From Promicromonospora sukumoe (GTDB lineage: Bacteria; Actinomycetota; Actinomycetes; Actinomycetales; Cellulomonadaceae), in assembly GCF_014137995.1 (NCBI RefSeq), contig NZ_JACGWV010000001.1, positions 2,604,001-2,668,000 of the forward strand: 64,000 nucleotides of DNA. The letters are read 5' to 3'. Made by a program: the position numbers and the translations under genes. How positions within the stretch are numbered: the first letter of the stretch is position 1; the number at the start of each line of letters is the position of its first letter. This document shows, in pieces, positions 26,444 through 35,636 of the stretch. The notes under the pieces were generated by a model. It was not told where the DNA came from and did no database searches. It worked only from the letters and a program-made list of their open reading frames with translations.

Positions 26444-26481
26444 CGAACGGGCTGCCCTTCTCGCGGAGGGCAGCCCGTTCG
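26444..26481. terminator. Bidirectional terminator
   Basis: CGAACGGGCTGCCC and GGGCAGCCCGTTCG form a perfect 14-bp stem with a 10-base loop between the convergent MFS and sigma-factor genes. Confidence 0.8.
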
Positions 26482-26484
26482 CCG

Positions 26485-28590
26485 TCACCAGGACGTGCGC
26501 GCGTAGACCAGGGTCTGGTCCAGCTCGAAGTAGCTCCACGCGTCCTGGCGCTGGAGACGTTCCATCTCGGCGCTGTCGTACTCGGTCCAGACCACCCGCT
26601 GGGCGGAGGCGGCGACGTCCAGCCACGAGGTCCGGTCCGCGTCCGCCCCGGGACCGAGCGTGGTCAGGGCGGGTACGGCGACTCCCTCTCGGGGTTCCAG
26701 CCGCAGGAAGAAGATGTGCTCGCCGTCGGCCCAGAGGATGCCGTCGTCGGACGCGCCGACCGTCCACCCGGCGTCCTCCCGGACGACCGTGGCCTCCCGC
26801 GAGGCCGTGTCGAGCGCGACCATCCACTGTCCCGACTCGAACATCAGCATGTCCCCGGACAGGTGCGCGTAGTTGTTCCAGACGGTTTCCTGGTCGAGCT
26901 GCACGAGGGCACGCAGGCCGGAACCCGCCGAGAGCACCCCGATCGTGCCGGGCCCCTCTGCGGGATTGCTGGACACGACGACGCCGTCCTCGCCGTCGGA
27001 GATCGCGCAGACCTCCGTCGCCACGTCGCGGACGACGTCGGAGCCGGGCGCGTCCAGGTCGACCAGGTCGATGCTCCCCGGGCACCGGCCCGCCTGGTTC
27101 AGAGTCTCTTCGTCGAGGTGCGCGATCGCCAGGGTCTGCCCTCCCGCGGCGAGCTTCCAGACCTGCCGGGCGGGGTCCGGCTCGTAGGCCTCGATCGTTC
27201 GCACCTCGCCGTCCGGCCCCTGTGCCTTCACGACGACCGTCCCGTCCTCGCGCTCCTCGGTCCAGGCGACGTGCGTGCCGGTGAGGACCGGGCTGCCGAC
27301 GCGGGCGTAGTCGAGGTGCTCGCGGCCGGATTCCGGCGAACCGGCCGAGGCGGCCGAAAGCTGCCAGTGCTCCAGCACGGACTCGCCGGCCGGCCCGGTC
27401 GCCGCGGGACGCGCCAGCGCGGTGATCGGCTCCGAACCCGGCCCGACGTCGGGCCGGGCCAGTGCGGCGAGCACCGTCCCGTCGCGACGCACCGCGAACG
27501 GGACGTTGGGGTCCGACCCGATGGCGGACCCGACCATCATCTCGGCGGGATCCCCGAGGCTCACCCGGTGCTCCGTGACGAAGTCCACGCACTCGACCGC
27601 CGGGCGGGCGTCGTCGGCGTCGAGCGCCCGGACGATCGTGAAGTCCCCGGTCGGGGCGTCCGCGGGGACCGCGATCGTCCTGGTCGCGTCCGGCGTCGGC
27701 AGGTCCCCGGCGCAGTCGGGTGCGGGCGCCGGCATCTCGGGGAGGTCGAGGTCACCCAGCCCGACGGCGTCGTCCTGCCCGGTCACCGCGTTCTCGTCCC
27801 GGACCGGGGCGGTGTCGGTGTCGCCGTCGGTGTCGACCGCCGGCAGGCGGAACGTCTCCACCAGCCAGCGGTGCGCCGGGCCGGTGACGGTGTCCAGGAC
27901 CGGTACGCCGACCGGCCCGTGCACGACGAGCGCGACGAGCGCGCACACCGCGACCGCCGCCGTGGTGAGCGCGGCGTCCCGGCGGACCTGGCGCGCCGCC
28001 GCGGCCTTGCTGCGGGTCAGCGTCTCGTGGCCGTCGAACACCGGCTCGTCCGAGGTCTCCGGGGCGACGTCGGTCAGGAGCGAGCGGAGCCGTTCGAGGC
28101 CCCGGGAGCTCGCCGCCTTGACGGTGCCGACCGACCGCCCGATCTCGCGGGCGACCTGCGCCTCCGGCAGGTCGAGGACGTGCCGCAGCACCACGACCCG
28201 GCGCTGCTGCGGCGACAGGCTCCCCAGCGCCCGGGCGAGCTCGTCGCGCAGCGCGACCTGCGCGGCGTGGTCGTCCGCGTGCTCCAGCGGCAGGTTGTCG
28301 TCGCCCGGGACGTCGGTCAGCCGCGTCCGGCGCCACGTGTCCGTCTTGAGGTTGACCAGCACCTTGCGCGAGTACGCCCGGGGGTTCCCCGCCCGGGCCG
28401 CGTCCCAGCGCCGGTAGACGCGCTCGAACGTGCCCTGCACCAGGTCCTCCGCCGGGGCGCGCTCACCGACCAGGAAGAACGCCGTCCGGAACAGGTACGG
28501 ACCCTCTGCCTCCACGAACGCGACGAACTCCTCGTCCCGCGACCGGCCGCCCACCCGGACGTCGACCTGTCTTCCCACACGTGTCTCCAT
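26485..28590 (-). CDS. SigE-type ECF sigma factor fused to a membrane anchor and large extracytoplasmic domain
   Basis: The 701-residue protein begins with a normal ECF sigma factor: sigma region 2 at about 20-90 (FFLVGERAPAEDLVQGTFERVY) and region 4 at about 118-172 (LSPQQRRVVVLRHVLDL, then the HTH GRSVGTVKAASSRGL). A basic linker leads to one transmembrane segment (about 206-224). About 470 residues then predicted to lie outside the membrane follow, rich in beta-like repeats. A typical SigE-type factor ends near residue 170. No separate anti-sigma gene is adjacent, so the fused part may be the sensor and restraint. The ATG at 28590 is chosen; a GTG four codons earlier is possible. Confidence 0.85.
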   Translation of the reverse strand: METRVGRQVDVRVGGRSRDEEFVAFVEAEGPYLFRTAFFLVGERAPAEDLVQGTFERVYRRWDAARAGNPRAYSRKVLVNLKTDTWRRTRLTDVPGDDNLPLEHADDHAAQVALRDELARALGSLSPQQRRVVVLRHVLDLPEAQVAREIGRSVGTVKAASSRGLERLRSLLTDVAPETSDEPVFDGHETLTRSKAAAARQVRRDAALTTAAVAVCALVALVVHGPVGVPVLDTVTGPAHRWLVETFRLPAVDTDGDTDTAPVRDENAVTGQDDAVGLGDLDLPEMPAPAPDCAGDLPTPDATRTIAVPADAPTGDFTIVRALDADDARPAVECVDFVTEHRVSLGDPAEMMVGSAIGSDPNVPFAVRRDGTVLAALARPDVGPGSEPITALARPAATGPAGESVLEHWQLSAASAGSPESGREHLDYARVGSPVLTGTHVAWTEEREDGTVVVKAQGPDGEVRTIEAYEPDPARQVWKLAAGGQTLAIAHLDEETLNQAGRCPGSIDLVDLDAPGSDVVRDVATEVCAISDGEDGVVVSSNPAEGPGTIGVLSAGSGLRALVQLDQETVWNNYAHLSGDMLMFESGQWMVALDTASREATVVREDAGWTVGASDDGILWADGEHIFFLRLEPREGVAVPALTTLGPGADADRTSWLDVAASAQRVVWTEYDSAEMERLQRQDAWSYFELDQTLVYARTSW

Positions 28591-28722
28591 GCCCCTACCC
28601 ACGCGCCGGAACCGTCACAGGTTGAGACCGTAGCCGTAACCGGCGACCCGGTGAGGTCTGCACTAGCGTGGCCGTGCCAGGCCCGGAGGGCGCGGGCGCC
28701 GGTACGACCTGGGGAGATGCTC

Positions 28723-29967
28723 GTGACGGACCACGACGTGGTGATCGTCGGCGCGGGGCTGGCCGGGCTGGTGGCAGCCCTCGACCTGACCAGGGCCGGG
28801 CTCGACGTGCGGCTCCTCGAACGGGACGAGCAGCCCGGCGGGCGGGTCGCCACCGAGCGCGTCGACGGCTTCGTCGTCGACCGCGGGTTCCAGGTGCTGA
28901 ACACCTCCTACCCCCAGGTCCGACGCCGGCTGGACCTCGACGCCCTCGACCTGCGGCTGTTCACCTCGGGCGCGCTCGTGCGCCGCGACGGCCGGCTGCA
29001 CCGGCTCGTCGACCCGCGCCGGCACCCGGGCGGCCTCGTCGGCACGCTCGGGTCGGGCCTGCTGCCCTGGCGGGACAAGCTCGCTGTCGCGGCCTATGCC
29101 GCGCGGGCCGGGTACCAGCCCGTCGGGCGGCTGCTCGCGGAGCCCGAGACCACCGCGGCGCAGGCCCTGCGCCGGCGGGGCATCGGGGACGCCGGGGTCG
29201 AGCGCTTCCTGCGGCCCTTCCTCTCGGGCGTGCTGGGCGAGGACGAGCTCGAGACCTCCAGCCGCTACGTGGACCTGGTCTGGCGCAGCTTCGCGCGCGG
29301 ACGCGTCGGCGTGCCCGCCGCGGGCATGTCCGCGATCCCCCGGCAGCTCCCGGACGGCGTGCTGCGCTGCGGCGTCGACGTGCAGGCGGTCGACGGCGGC
29401 GAGGTGCGGCACGCGGACGGGCGGCTGGGGGCGCGCGCCGTGGTCGTCGCGACCGACCCGCGGACGGCGGGGCGGCTGCTGCCCACGCTGGCCGTCCCGC
29501 CGATGCGGGCGCTCACGACCGTCTACCACGCCGCCCCCGAGCCGCCCGGCACCGAGCCGATCCTGCTGCTGGAGGGCGACGACGACCGCATGGTCGCCAA
29601 CTCCGTGGTGCTCTCGAACGCCGCCCCGGGGTACAGCGGCGACGGCCGGGCGCTCGTCGCGACGTCACTGGTGGGCGGCGCGGCGGCGGGGGTCGACGAG
29701 GCCGCCGTCCGCCGTCGGCTCGCGCGCCTGTACGGCGTGCCGACCGACGGCTGGGCGCACGTGCGGACGGTGAGCGTGCCGGACGCCCTGCCCGGGGCGC
29801 AGCCGCCGCTGGGCGACCTGCGCCGGCCGGTCGACCTCGGCGACGGGCTGTTCGTCGCGGGCGACCACCGCGACACGCCCTCGGTGCAGGGCGCGATGGC
29901 CAGCGGCACCCGCGCGGCCCGGGCCGTGCTGGATGCGCTCGCCGCGACGAGTGCCGCCGCTCGCTGA
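28723..29967 (+). CDS. FAD-dependent amine-oxidase/phytoene-desaturase-like oxidoreductase
   Basis: The 414-residue flavoprotein opens with the dinucleotide motif VVIVGAGLAGL and its follow-on acidic region (LLERDEQPGGR). It ends with the FAD-binding sequence LFVAGDHRDTPSVQGAM. Similar proteins oxidise amines or desaturate isoprenoids. No partner gene clarifies the substrate. GGGGAG lies 6 bases before the GTG at 28723 but directly abuts the ATG at 28717, so the GTG is chosen. It diverges from the sigma fusion gene. Confidence 0.85.
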   Translation: MTDHDVVIVGAGLAGLVAALDLTRAGLDVRLLERDEQPGGRVATERVDGFVVDRGFQVLNTSYPQVRRRLDLDALDLRLFTSGALVRRDGRLHRLVDPRRHPGGLVGTLGSGLLPWRDKLAVAAYAARAGYQPVGRLLAEPETTAAQALRRRGIGDAGVERFLRPFLSGVLGEDELETSSRYVDLVWRSFARGRVGVPAAGMSAIPRQLPDGVLRCGVDVQAVDGGEVRHADGRLGARAVVVATDPRTAGRLLPTLAVPPMRALTTVYHAAPEPPGTEPILLLEGDDDRMVANSVVLSNAAPGYSGDGRALVATSLVGGAAAGVDEAAVRRRLARLYGVPTDGWAHVRTVSVPDALPGAQPPLGDLRRPVDLGDGLFVAGDHRDTPSVQGAMASGTRAARAVLDALAATSAAAR

Positions 29968-29971
29968 CGCC

Positions 29972-30001
29972 GCCGCGACGGGCCGCGACGGGCCGCGACG
30001 G
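29972..30001. repeat. Three tandem GCCGCGACGG units
   Basis: A 10-bp unit is repeated three times immediately after the flavoprotein stop and just before the long hairpin at 30006. It is noncoding. Confidence 0.65.
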
Positions 30002-30005
30002 GCAA

Positions 30006-30063
30006 GTGAACGTAGGTCTGGTCGCACTCTGAGCGCCCAGAATGCGACCAGACCTACGTTCAC
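30006..30063. terminator. Long perfect 21-bp inverted repeat (terminator or repeat element)
   Basis: GTGAACGTAGGTCTGGTCGCA at 30006-30026 is exactly inverted at 30043-30063, separated by 16 bases whose TCTG/CAGA ends extend the stem. It lies between two convergent genes and overlaps the stop codon of the NmrA-like gene. It could be a bidirectional terminator. Its length and exactness also suit a dispersed palindromic repeat. No second copy is seen in this window. Confidence 0.7.
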
Positions 30064-31010
30064 ATTCCCTCGGTGCGGTTGTGGTCGGCCGGGCTGGGGC
30101 GGACGGCGTCCAGGAGGTGCGCGCCGGGGCCCGTCAGCCAGCGGTCGAAGCGCAGGAGGAAGGGGAACTCGGCGCGCAGCGCGGTGAGGTCGGCTTTCCC
30201 GGCGAGCCGGCCGTCGTCGACGAGGGCGACGGTGCGGGCGAGGACGTCGTCCTGGTCGAGGGCCGTCTGCGGCAGGCAGCCGTAGGCGATCGGCCGGCCG
30301 AGCTCGCGGGTCAGGTGCCCGGCGACGTCGTTCCCGGTGAGGGCGTCGCCCGCGATCTCCAGGGTGCGGCCGGTGTACCGGCCGGGCGCCGCGAAGACGG
30401 CCGCGACGACCCGGCCGATGTCGCGGACCGCGATGAGCTGCATCTCCTGGTCGGGGCGCATCAAGAAGGTCAGGGTGCCCCGGTCGAGGCCGCCGCCCGG
30501 CGTGAGCAGGAGCTCCATGAAGGTGGCCGGACGGACGACGGTGGACGCGAGGTCGAGGCCCGCGAGGTGTGCCTCGATCCTGCTCTTGACGTCGAAGTGA
30601 GCGACGCCGGTCGGCGTCGGCCCGGCGGCGATCATCGAGCTGTAGACGAGATGGGCGACGCCGCTGTCCCGGGCGGCGTCGGCGACGGTGGTGCCGTACC
30701 TGACCTCGTCGTCGTCGGTCAGGCCGGTGCCGGGCTGGCCCGAGCTCGGCTGGACGCTGAAGACGCCGTGCGCGCCGGCGAACGCCGCGCGCAGGGCGAC
30801 GGCGTCGTCGAGGCGGGCGTGGACGGTCTCGACGCCGGCGGCGGCGAGGGCGCGGGCCCGGTCGCTCGTCGGGTCGCGGACGACGGCGCGCACGGTCCAG
30901 CCGTCGGCGAGCAGCGCGGCGACCACCGCACCGCCCTGCTGCCCGGTGGCGCCGAGCACGACGACGGTCCGCGAGTCGCCGACATGGCTGTTGATCAGGG
31001 ATTCGCTCAT
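30060..31010 (-). CDS. NmrA-like NAD(P)-binding protein
   Basis: The 316-residue protein has an atypical short-chain fold with VVVLGATGQQGGAVVAAL near residue 13 as the cofactor motif and an NmrA-type remainder. Family members are NAD(P)-sensing regulators or quinone reductases. The ATG at 31010 fits the family start; upstream in-frame starts would run into the divergent TetR promoter. It is separated from the TetR gene by 49 bases and is probably its target. Confidence 0.83.
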   Translation of the reverse strand: MSESLINSHVGDSRTVVVLGATGQQGGAVVAALLADGWTVRAVVRDPTSDRARALAAAGVETVHARLDDAVALRAAFAGAHGVFSVQPSSGQPGTGLTDDDEVRYGTTVADAARDSGVAHLVYSSMIAAGPTPTGVAHFDVKSRIEAHLAGLDLASTVVRPATFMELLLTPGGGLDRGTLTFLMRPDQEMQLIAVRDIGRVVAAVFAAPGRYTGRTLEIAGDALTGNDVAGHLTRELGRPIAYGCLPQTALDQDDVLARTVALVDDGRLAGKADLTALRAEFPFLLRFDRWLTGPGAHLLDAVRPSPADHNRTEGM

Positions 31011-31059
31011 GTCTCGGACCGTAACGAAACACCCCGTCCGTTTGGCTAAAGTGAGAGCG

Positions 31060-31680
31060 GTGACGACCGAAGTGAGAGCGCGCCGCTCGGACGCCCGCGA
31101 CAACCGCGAGCGCATCCTCGCCGTCGCCCGGGCCAGCTTCGCCGTCGGCGGCCTGGACGTGCCGCTGCGGGAGATCGCGCGGCGGGCCGAGGTGGGACCG
31201 GCGACCGTCTACCGGCACTTCGCGACCAAGGAGGCGCTGCTGGCCGAGGTGTTCGCCGAGCAGATGGTCTCGTGCGCCGCGATCGTCCGTCGGGGCCTGG
31301 CCGAGGCCGACCCGTGGCGCGGCTTCTCCCTGGTCGTGGAGCAGCTCATGGCGCTGCACGCCCTGGACCGCGGGTTCGCGCGCGCCTTCACCTCGCAGAT
31401 GTCCGAGCCGGCGGAGTTCGCCGTCGAACGCGACCGCACGCTCACCGCGCTGCTCGAGCTGGTGCGGCAGGCGAAGGAGGCCGGCGCGCTGCGCGAGGAC
31501 TTCGTGGTGGAGGACATCAACCTCGCGCTGATGGCGAACGAGGGCATCCGCGCGGACACCCCGGAGATCCGGCAGGCGGCGTCCCGGCGGTTCGCGGCGC
31601 TGATGCTGCGCTCGTTCCACGCCGAGCCGGCCCGGACGCCGCTCCCCCCGGCCGTCCGCCTGCCGCCCGCCCAGGGCTAG
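31060..31680 (+). CDS. TetR-family transcriptional regulator
   Basis: The 206-residue protein has a TetR HTH at about 12-58 (LREIARRAEVGPATVYRHF) followed by a helical ligand domain. A TAAAGT hexamer lies 7 bases before the GTG at 31060, as in leaderless actinobacterial promoters; a GTG three codons earlier is possible. It probably controls itself and the divergent NmrA-like gene. Its stop codon shares CTAG with the stop of the convergent acetyltransferase gene. Confidence 0.87.
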   Translation: MTTEVRARRSDARDNRERILAVARASFAVGGLDVPLREIARRAEVGPATVYRHFATKEALLAEVFAEQMVSCAAIVRRGLAEADPWRGFSLVVEQLMALHALDRGFARAFTSQMSEPAEFAVERDRTLTALLELVRQAKEAGALREDFVVEDINLALMANEGIRADTPEIRQAASRRFAALMLRSFHAEPARTPLPPAVRLPPAQG

Positions 31681-32027
31681 GCCGAGGCGAGAATCCCGCG
31701 GCGCTCCGGGTGGAGCTCGAACCAGTCGACGACGAAGGGGCAGACGGCCCGGACGGAACGGTCGCCCCGCTCCTCCAGCACGGTCACGGCCCGGTCGGTC
31801 AGCTCGGCCGCGTAGCCGTTGCCGCGGAAGGCGGGCTCCGTGAACGTCGCGGTGAAGGCGACCGTGGCGCCGTCGTCCCGGTACTCGAGCGTGCTCACCA
31901 GGTCGTCGCCGAGATACAGGGCGTACCGGGAGTCCTTCTCCTCGTGGGCGAAGCGCGGCTCGGGCTCAGGGGGTCCTGCGGGACCCCCGTCCGGCAGGGG
32001 CTCTGGCTGGAGGGCGTCTGCGTTCAT
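31677..32027 (-). CDS. Small GNAT-type N-acetyltransferase
   Basis: This 116-residue protein matches the short YidJ/GCN5-like group: VAFTATFTEPAFRGNGYAAE contains the acetyl-CoA-binding R/G-x-G region near residue 66, and CPFVVDWFELHPE the conserved end. The substrate is unknown. The first 25 residues are Pro/Gly-rich. Its stop codon overlaps that of the convergent TetR gene. Confidence 0.8.
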   Translation of the reverse strand: MNADALQPEPLPDGGPAGPPEPEPRFAHEEKDSRYALYLGDDLVSTLEYRDDGATVAFTATFTEPAFRGNGYAAELTDRAVTVLEERGDRSVRAVCPFVVDWFELHPERRGILASA

Positions 32028-32103
32028 AGCGTGTGCAACGGCCCGTCGGGCCCGGCTATTTCTGACGGAACCGGATAACCGTCACAGACAAGGAGAAGCA
32101 CTC

Positions 32104-32796
32104 GTGACCACCCTCGGCATCATCGGCGCCGGCCAGGCGGGAAGCACCCTCGCGCGCGCGGCGGTCGGCGCCGGCTACGACGTCGTCCTCGCGAACTCGC
32201 GCGGGCCCGAGACCCTGGCGGGCCTGGTCGCCGCCCTCGGCCCGAGGGCGCGGGCCGCGTCCGCCGCCGACGCCGCGGCGGCGGGCGACCTCGTGGTCGT
32301 CGCCTTCCCGTACGCCCGCGACACCCTGCTGCCGGTGGCGGAGCTCGCGGGAAAGGTCGTCCTCGACACCAACAACTACATGGCCTGGCGGGACGGGAGC
32401 TTCCCGGAGGTCGACTCGGGCGCCACGACGATCTACGAGCTGCGCCAGGAACAGCTGCCGGACGCTCGGGTCGCCCAGGCGTTCAGCCACGTCCAGTTCC
32501 ACGCGCGCTCCCCCCTCCGGGTGCCGAGCGACGCGCTCCCCGGCCTGGTCCGGCTCGCCCGGCCGGCGGGGGCGCCGGACCGGAAGGCGCTGGTCACGTC
32601 CAGCGACCACCCGGACGCCGTCGAGCGGGTGACCCGGCTCTACGACGACCTCGGGTTCGACACGGTGGACAACAGCCCGCTGAGCGAGTCGTGGCGCGGC
32701 GGCCCGGGCACCCCGATGTGGCGCCACGCCGTCGACGGGCAGAGCCGCGAGGAGCTGGTCCGGAACCTGCGGCGCGCGGAGCGGGTCGTCAGGTAG
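32104..32796 (+). CDS. F420H2:NADP-oxidoreductase-like NAD(P)-binding protein
   Basis: The 230-residue protein begins with the Rossmann motif GIIGAGQAGSTLARAA and continues with VVLANSRGPETL, as in short NADP-binding proteins related to F420-dependent NADP reductase. It probably moves electrons to or from NADP. GGAGAAG is 7 bases before the GTG at 32104. Its end overlaps the convergent WS/DGAT gene by 8 bases. Confidence 0.8.
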   Translation: MTTLGIIGAGQAGSTLARAAVGAGYDVVLANSRGPETLAGLVAALGPRARAASAADAAAAGDLVVVAFPYARDTLLPVAELAGKVVLDTNNYMAWRDGSFPEVDSGATTIYELRQEQLPDARVAQAFSHVQFHARSPLRVPSDALPGLVRLARPAGAPDRKALVTSSDHPDAVERVTRLYDDLGFDTVDNSPLSESWRGGPGTPMWRHAVDGQSREELVRNLRRAERVVR

Positions 32797-34144
32797 GCCT
32801 GGCCGGACCTCGCGCCTGGCCCGGCGCCCGGAGCGGGTCGCCGGGCGGGTGCGCGCGGCCCGCGATCCGGTTCAGCTCGTCCGCCAGGGTCCGGCCGACG
32901 ACGGCGGCGTCGAGCGCGTCGGCGTCGCAGTGCGCGGCACACCGCAGCGCGCCGTCGTAGGAAATCGCCGCGAACCCCAATCGCACGTTGCCCCCGAGCG
33001 CGGCCACGGGCCAGATCCGCTCGACGCGTGCCCCCGCCAGCGCGAGCGGACGCCGCGGGCCGCGCACGTTCGTCACGAACATGACGACGAGCCGTTGCCT
33101 GCGCGCGAGCCGCGTGAAGAGCCAGGTGCCGAGGCGCGTGCGGGTCAGCTCGTACGTGCCGCGCGAGCGCGCCTCGTCCTTGGCCGCGCGGGTCAGCGTG
33201 GCGACGCGGCGGAGCCGGCCGGCAAGGTCCGCGTCCTCCGAGCCCGCGTCGTCCGCGTAGCCCCCGCCGCCCGCAGGCAACGGCACGAGCATGACGCCGA
33301 CGGCGTTGCCCGACCGCCCTCGGTGCGGCAGCGCGACCGGCACGCTCGCGGGCAGGACGTCGGGCGGCTCCTCGCCGCGGGCGAGCAGGGCCGAGCGGGC
33401 CGACGCCGCGGCGGCGACCAGCAGTGCGTCGTTCACGGTCGCCCCCGCCGCCTCGGCGCCGGCGGCCAGGTCGTCGAGCCCGACGTCGACGAACGCCACT
33501 CGCCGACGGTGACCGACGCGGCCGAGCAGCGCCGGCGGCGGTACGGCCCGCCGGAGGAAGGCCGTGGTGCGCTCGAACCCAGACGCGACCGCGCGAGTGT
33601 GCGACCGCAGCCCGCGCGGGGCCGGGCGTGCTGGGCCGGTCCCGCCGGCGTCCGTCGGGTCCGCAGGGGCTGGGACTGCTGACAGGCTGGCAGCCGCTTC
33701 CGTGGGTTCCACGGCGTCGGGGTCCATCAGGGCTTGCACGAACCGGACCGCCGCGATGCCGTCCGCCATCGCGTGGTGCACCCGGAGGACGATCCCGGCG
33801 CGCGCCGGGGCGACCCCCGGGACGACCAGCAGCTCCCAGAGCGGCCGGTCCAGCGGGAGCGCGGTAACGACGAGCCGCGCGCACCGGGCCTCGAACCCTG
33901 CCAGGCCGTCGACCGCGGCGACCCGGCGCACATGGTGGGCCAGGTCGAGGCTCACCGGTTCCCACACGAAGGACCGGCCGGCCGGCCGCACCCGCTGGGC
34001 GAGCCGGGGCACCGCGCGGACCCGTTCGGCGAGCACCTGGCGCAGCGCGGCGAGGTCGACCTCGCCGTCGGGCCCGACGCACCCGCCGGGCGCCAGCACG
34101 CCCGCCATCAGGAACGCGTTGACGTGGTCCGGCGTGGCCATCAC
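32789..34144 (-). CDS. Wax ester synthase/diacylglycerol acyltransferase (WS/DGAT) family protein
   Basis: The protein carries the HHxxxDG catalytic motif as VHHAMADGIAA (about residue 122) and the C-terminal TNVRGP and GGNVRLGF regions of WS/DGAT enzymes. These make triacylglycerol or wax esters from acyl-CoA. With the GTG at 34144 it has 451 residues. The family-like sequence RLTTADTSNW continues upstream without ATG, GTG or TTG before an in-frame stop. A CTG at 34183 preceded by GGGAGG may be the true start. Confidence 0.83.
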   Translation of the reverse strand: MMATPDHVNAFLMAGVLAPGGCVGPDGEVDLAALRQVLAERVRAVPRLAQRVRPAGRSFVWEPVSLDLAHHVRRVAAVDGLAGFEARCARLVVTALPLDRPLWELLVVPGVAPARAGIVLRVHHAMADGIAAVRFVQALMDPDAVEPTEAAASLSAVPAPADPTDAGGTGPARPAPRGLRSHTRAVASGFERTTAFLRRAVPPPALLGRVGHRRRVAFVDVGLDDLAAGAEAAGATVNDALLVAAAASARSALLARGEEPPDVLPASVPVALPHRGRSGNAVGVMLVPLPAGGGGYADDAGSEDADLAGRLRRVATLTRAAKDEARSRGTYELTRTRLGTWLFTRLARRQRLVVMFVTNVRGPRRPLALAGARVERIWPVAALGGNVRLGFAAISYDGALRCAAHCDADALDAAVVGRTLADELNRIAGRAHPPGDPLRAPGQARGPARPT

Positions 34145-34286
34145 CCAGTTCGACGTGTCCGCCGTCGTCAGCCGCTCTGCCAGGGTCCTCGCCTCCCGGT
34201 CCCCACGCTAGGCGGCGCGCATGCGGGGAGTCGTGTGCCCTCCGTCCCGGGTCCCCGGGCCGTTGGTCCCCCGCCCGGCTACGGCA

Positions 34287-35636
34287 TCACGCCGTCGGCC
34301 CGTCGCCCTGACCGGTGCGTTCCGACGGATAGCCGGTCGAGCCGGGAGCCGTCGTGTCCAGCGGCACGGCGTCCGAGCGGATCAGCCCGAGCTGGACGGA
34401 CTGGCGGCCCAGCACGGCGTCGAGCAGCCAGTCGACGGCGGTCCGAACCCGGTTGCCCGGCATCGAGATCAGGTGGTAGCCGCGGGTCACGACCTTGGCC
34501 GCGAACCCGGACAGCGGGATCCCCAGCGGGTTGGCGGCCGCCTGGAGACCGCCGAGGTCGACGACGAACCCGAGGTCGTGGTGCTCGTACCCCCGGGTGG
34601 TGCCGTGACCGAGCGACGCCGCCACGTTGCGGCCGGCGAGCGTGCCCTGGCGGCTGGCGTGCTGCGCGGTCATCGCCGTGACCTCGCCGGGCCGGGTCAC
34701 GTCCGGCACGGCCGCGGCGTCGCCGGCCGCGAACATCCGCGGGTGCCCGGGCACGGCGAGCGTCGTGTCGACGACCAGACGGCCCTTCTGCGTCTCGAGC
34801 CCCGTGCCGCTCACCAGCGGGTCCGGCCGGACGCCGACGCACCAGACCAGGGTGCGGGCCGCGACGGTCTCGCCCGAGGTGAGCCGCACGCCGTCGGGCA
34901 TCGCCTCCGCCACGGAGGTGCCGGTGAGCACCTTGACGTGCCGAGCCCGGAGCACCCGGGCGGCGGAGCGGGACAGCCGCGGGTCGAGCTCGGGCAGCAC
35001 CTTGGGCGCGAGGTCCAGCAGCATCCAGCGCATCCGCTGGTCGGCGAGCACGGGGTGCCGTCGCCGGAGCGCCTCGGTGAGCAGCGGCCCCTGGGCCGCG
35101 ACCTCCGTGCCGGTGTAGCCCGCGCCGACGACGACGAACGTGCACCGCGCGTCCCGCTCGGCCGGGTCGTCGCTCGCGGCGGCGAGCTCGACCTGGCGGA
35201 TGACGTGGTCGCGCAGGTACAGGGCCTCGGCGACCCCGCGGAAGCCGTGGGCGTGCTCGACGACCCCCGGGACCGGCAGCAGCCGGGTGACGCTGCCCGC
35301 GGCGAGGATCAGCCGGTCGTAGCCCAGGGTGTGCGTCCCGCCCTCCGGGTCGGTGTATTCGACGCGGTTCCGGTCGGGGTCGATCGCCGTCACGTCGCCC
35401 AGCGCGAGCCGGACGCCGCGCAGGGTGGCCGGGATCGAGACGGTCACCCGCCTCGGGTCGATCACCGCGGCCGCAACCTCCGGCAGGAGCGGCAGGTAGA
35501 GGAAGTAGTCGGTGCGGTTGACCAGCACGATCTCGACGTCGGCCGAGCGTGGCAGCGCGCGGCGCAGCGCCCGGGCCGCGTTGTACCCCGCGAAGCCACC
35601 CCCGACGACGACGACCCGCGTGCGGCCCTCACTCAT
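34287..35636 (-). CDS. NDH-2-like NAD(P)/FAD-dependent oxidoreductase
   Basis: The 449-residue flavoprotein has two dinucleotide motifs, VVVVGGGFAGYNAA near residue 8 and FVVVGAGYTGTEVA near 166, and the FAD site MFAAGDAA near 305. This layout matches type II NADH dehydrogenases, which pass electrons from NADH to menaquinone at the membrane without pumping protons. The C-terminal part has amphipathic, membrane-associating character (SGFAAKVVTRGYHLISM). GAGG precedes the ATG. Confidence 0.87.
   Translation of the reverse strand: MSEGRTRVVVVGGGFAGYNAARALRRALPRSADVEIVLVNRTDYFLYLPLLPEVAAAVIDPRRVTVSIPATLRGVRLALGDVTAIDPDRNRVEYTDPEGGTHTLGYDRLILAAGSVTRLLPVPGVVEHAHGFRGVAEALYLRDHVIRQVELAAASDDPAERDARCTFVVVGAGYTGTEVAAQGPLLTEALRRRHPVLADQRMRWMLLDLAPKVLPELDPRLSRSAARVLRARHVKVLTGTSVAEAMPDGVRLTSGETVAARTLVWCVGVRPDPLVSGTGLETQKGRLVVDTTLAVPGHPRMFAAGDAAAVPDVTRPGEVTAMTAQHASRQGTLAGRNVAASLGHGTTRGYEHHDLGFVVDLGGLQAAANPLGIPLSGFAAKVVTRGYHLISMPGNRVRTAVDWLLDAVLGRQSVQLGLIRSDAVPLDTTAPGSTGYPSERTGQGDGPTA

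Noticed and set aside
25006..29967. A 1,653-codon open frame on the plus strand through the MFS, sigma-fusion and flavoprotein region
   Set aside because: Only its last part (from 28723) is a real protein. The rest has no domain and runs antisense to the sigma-fusion gene.
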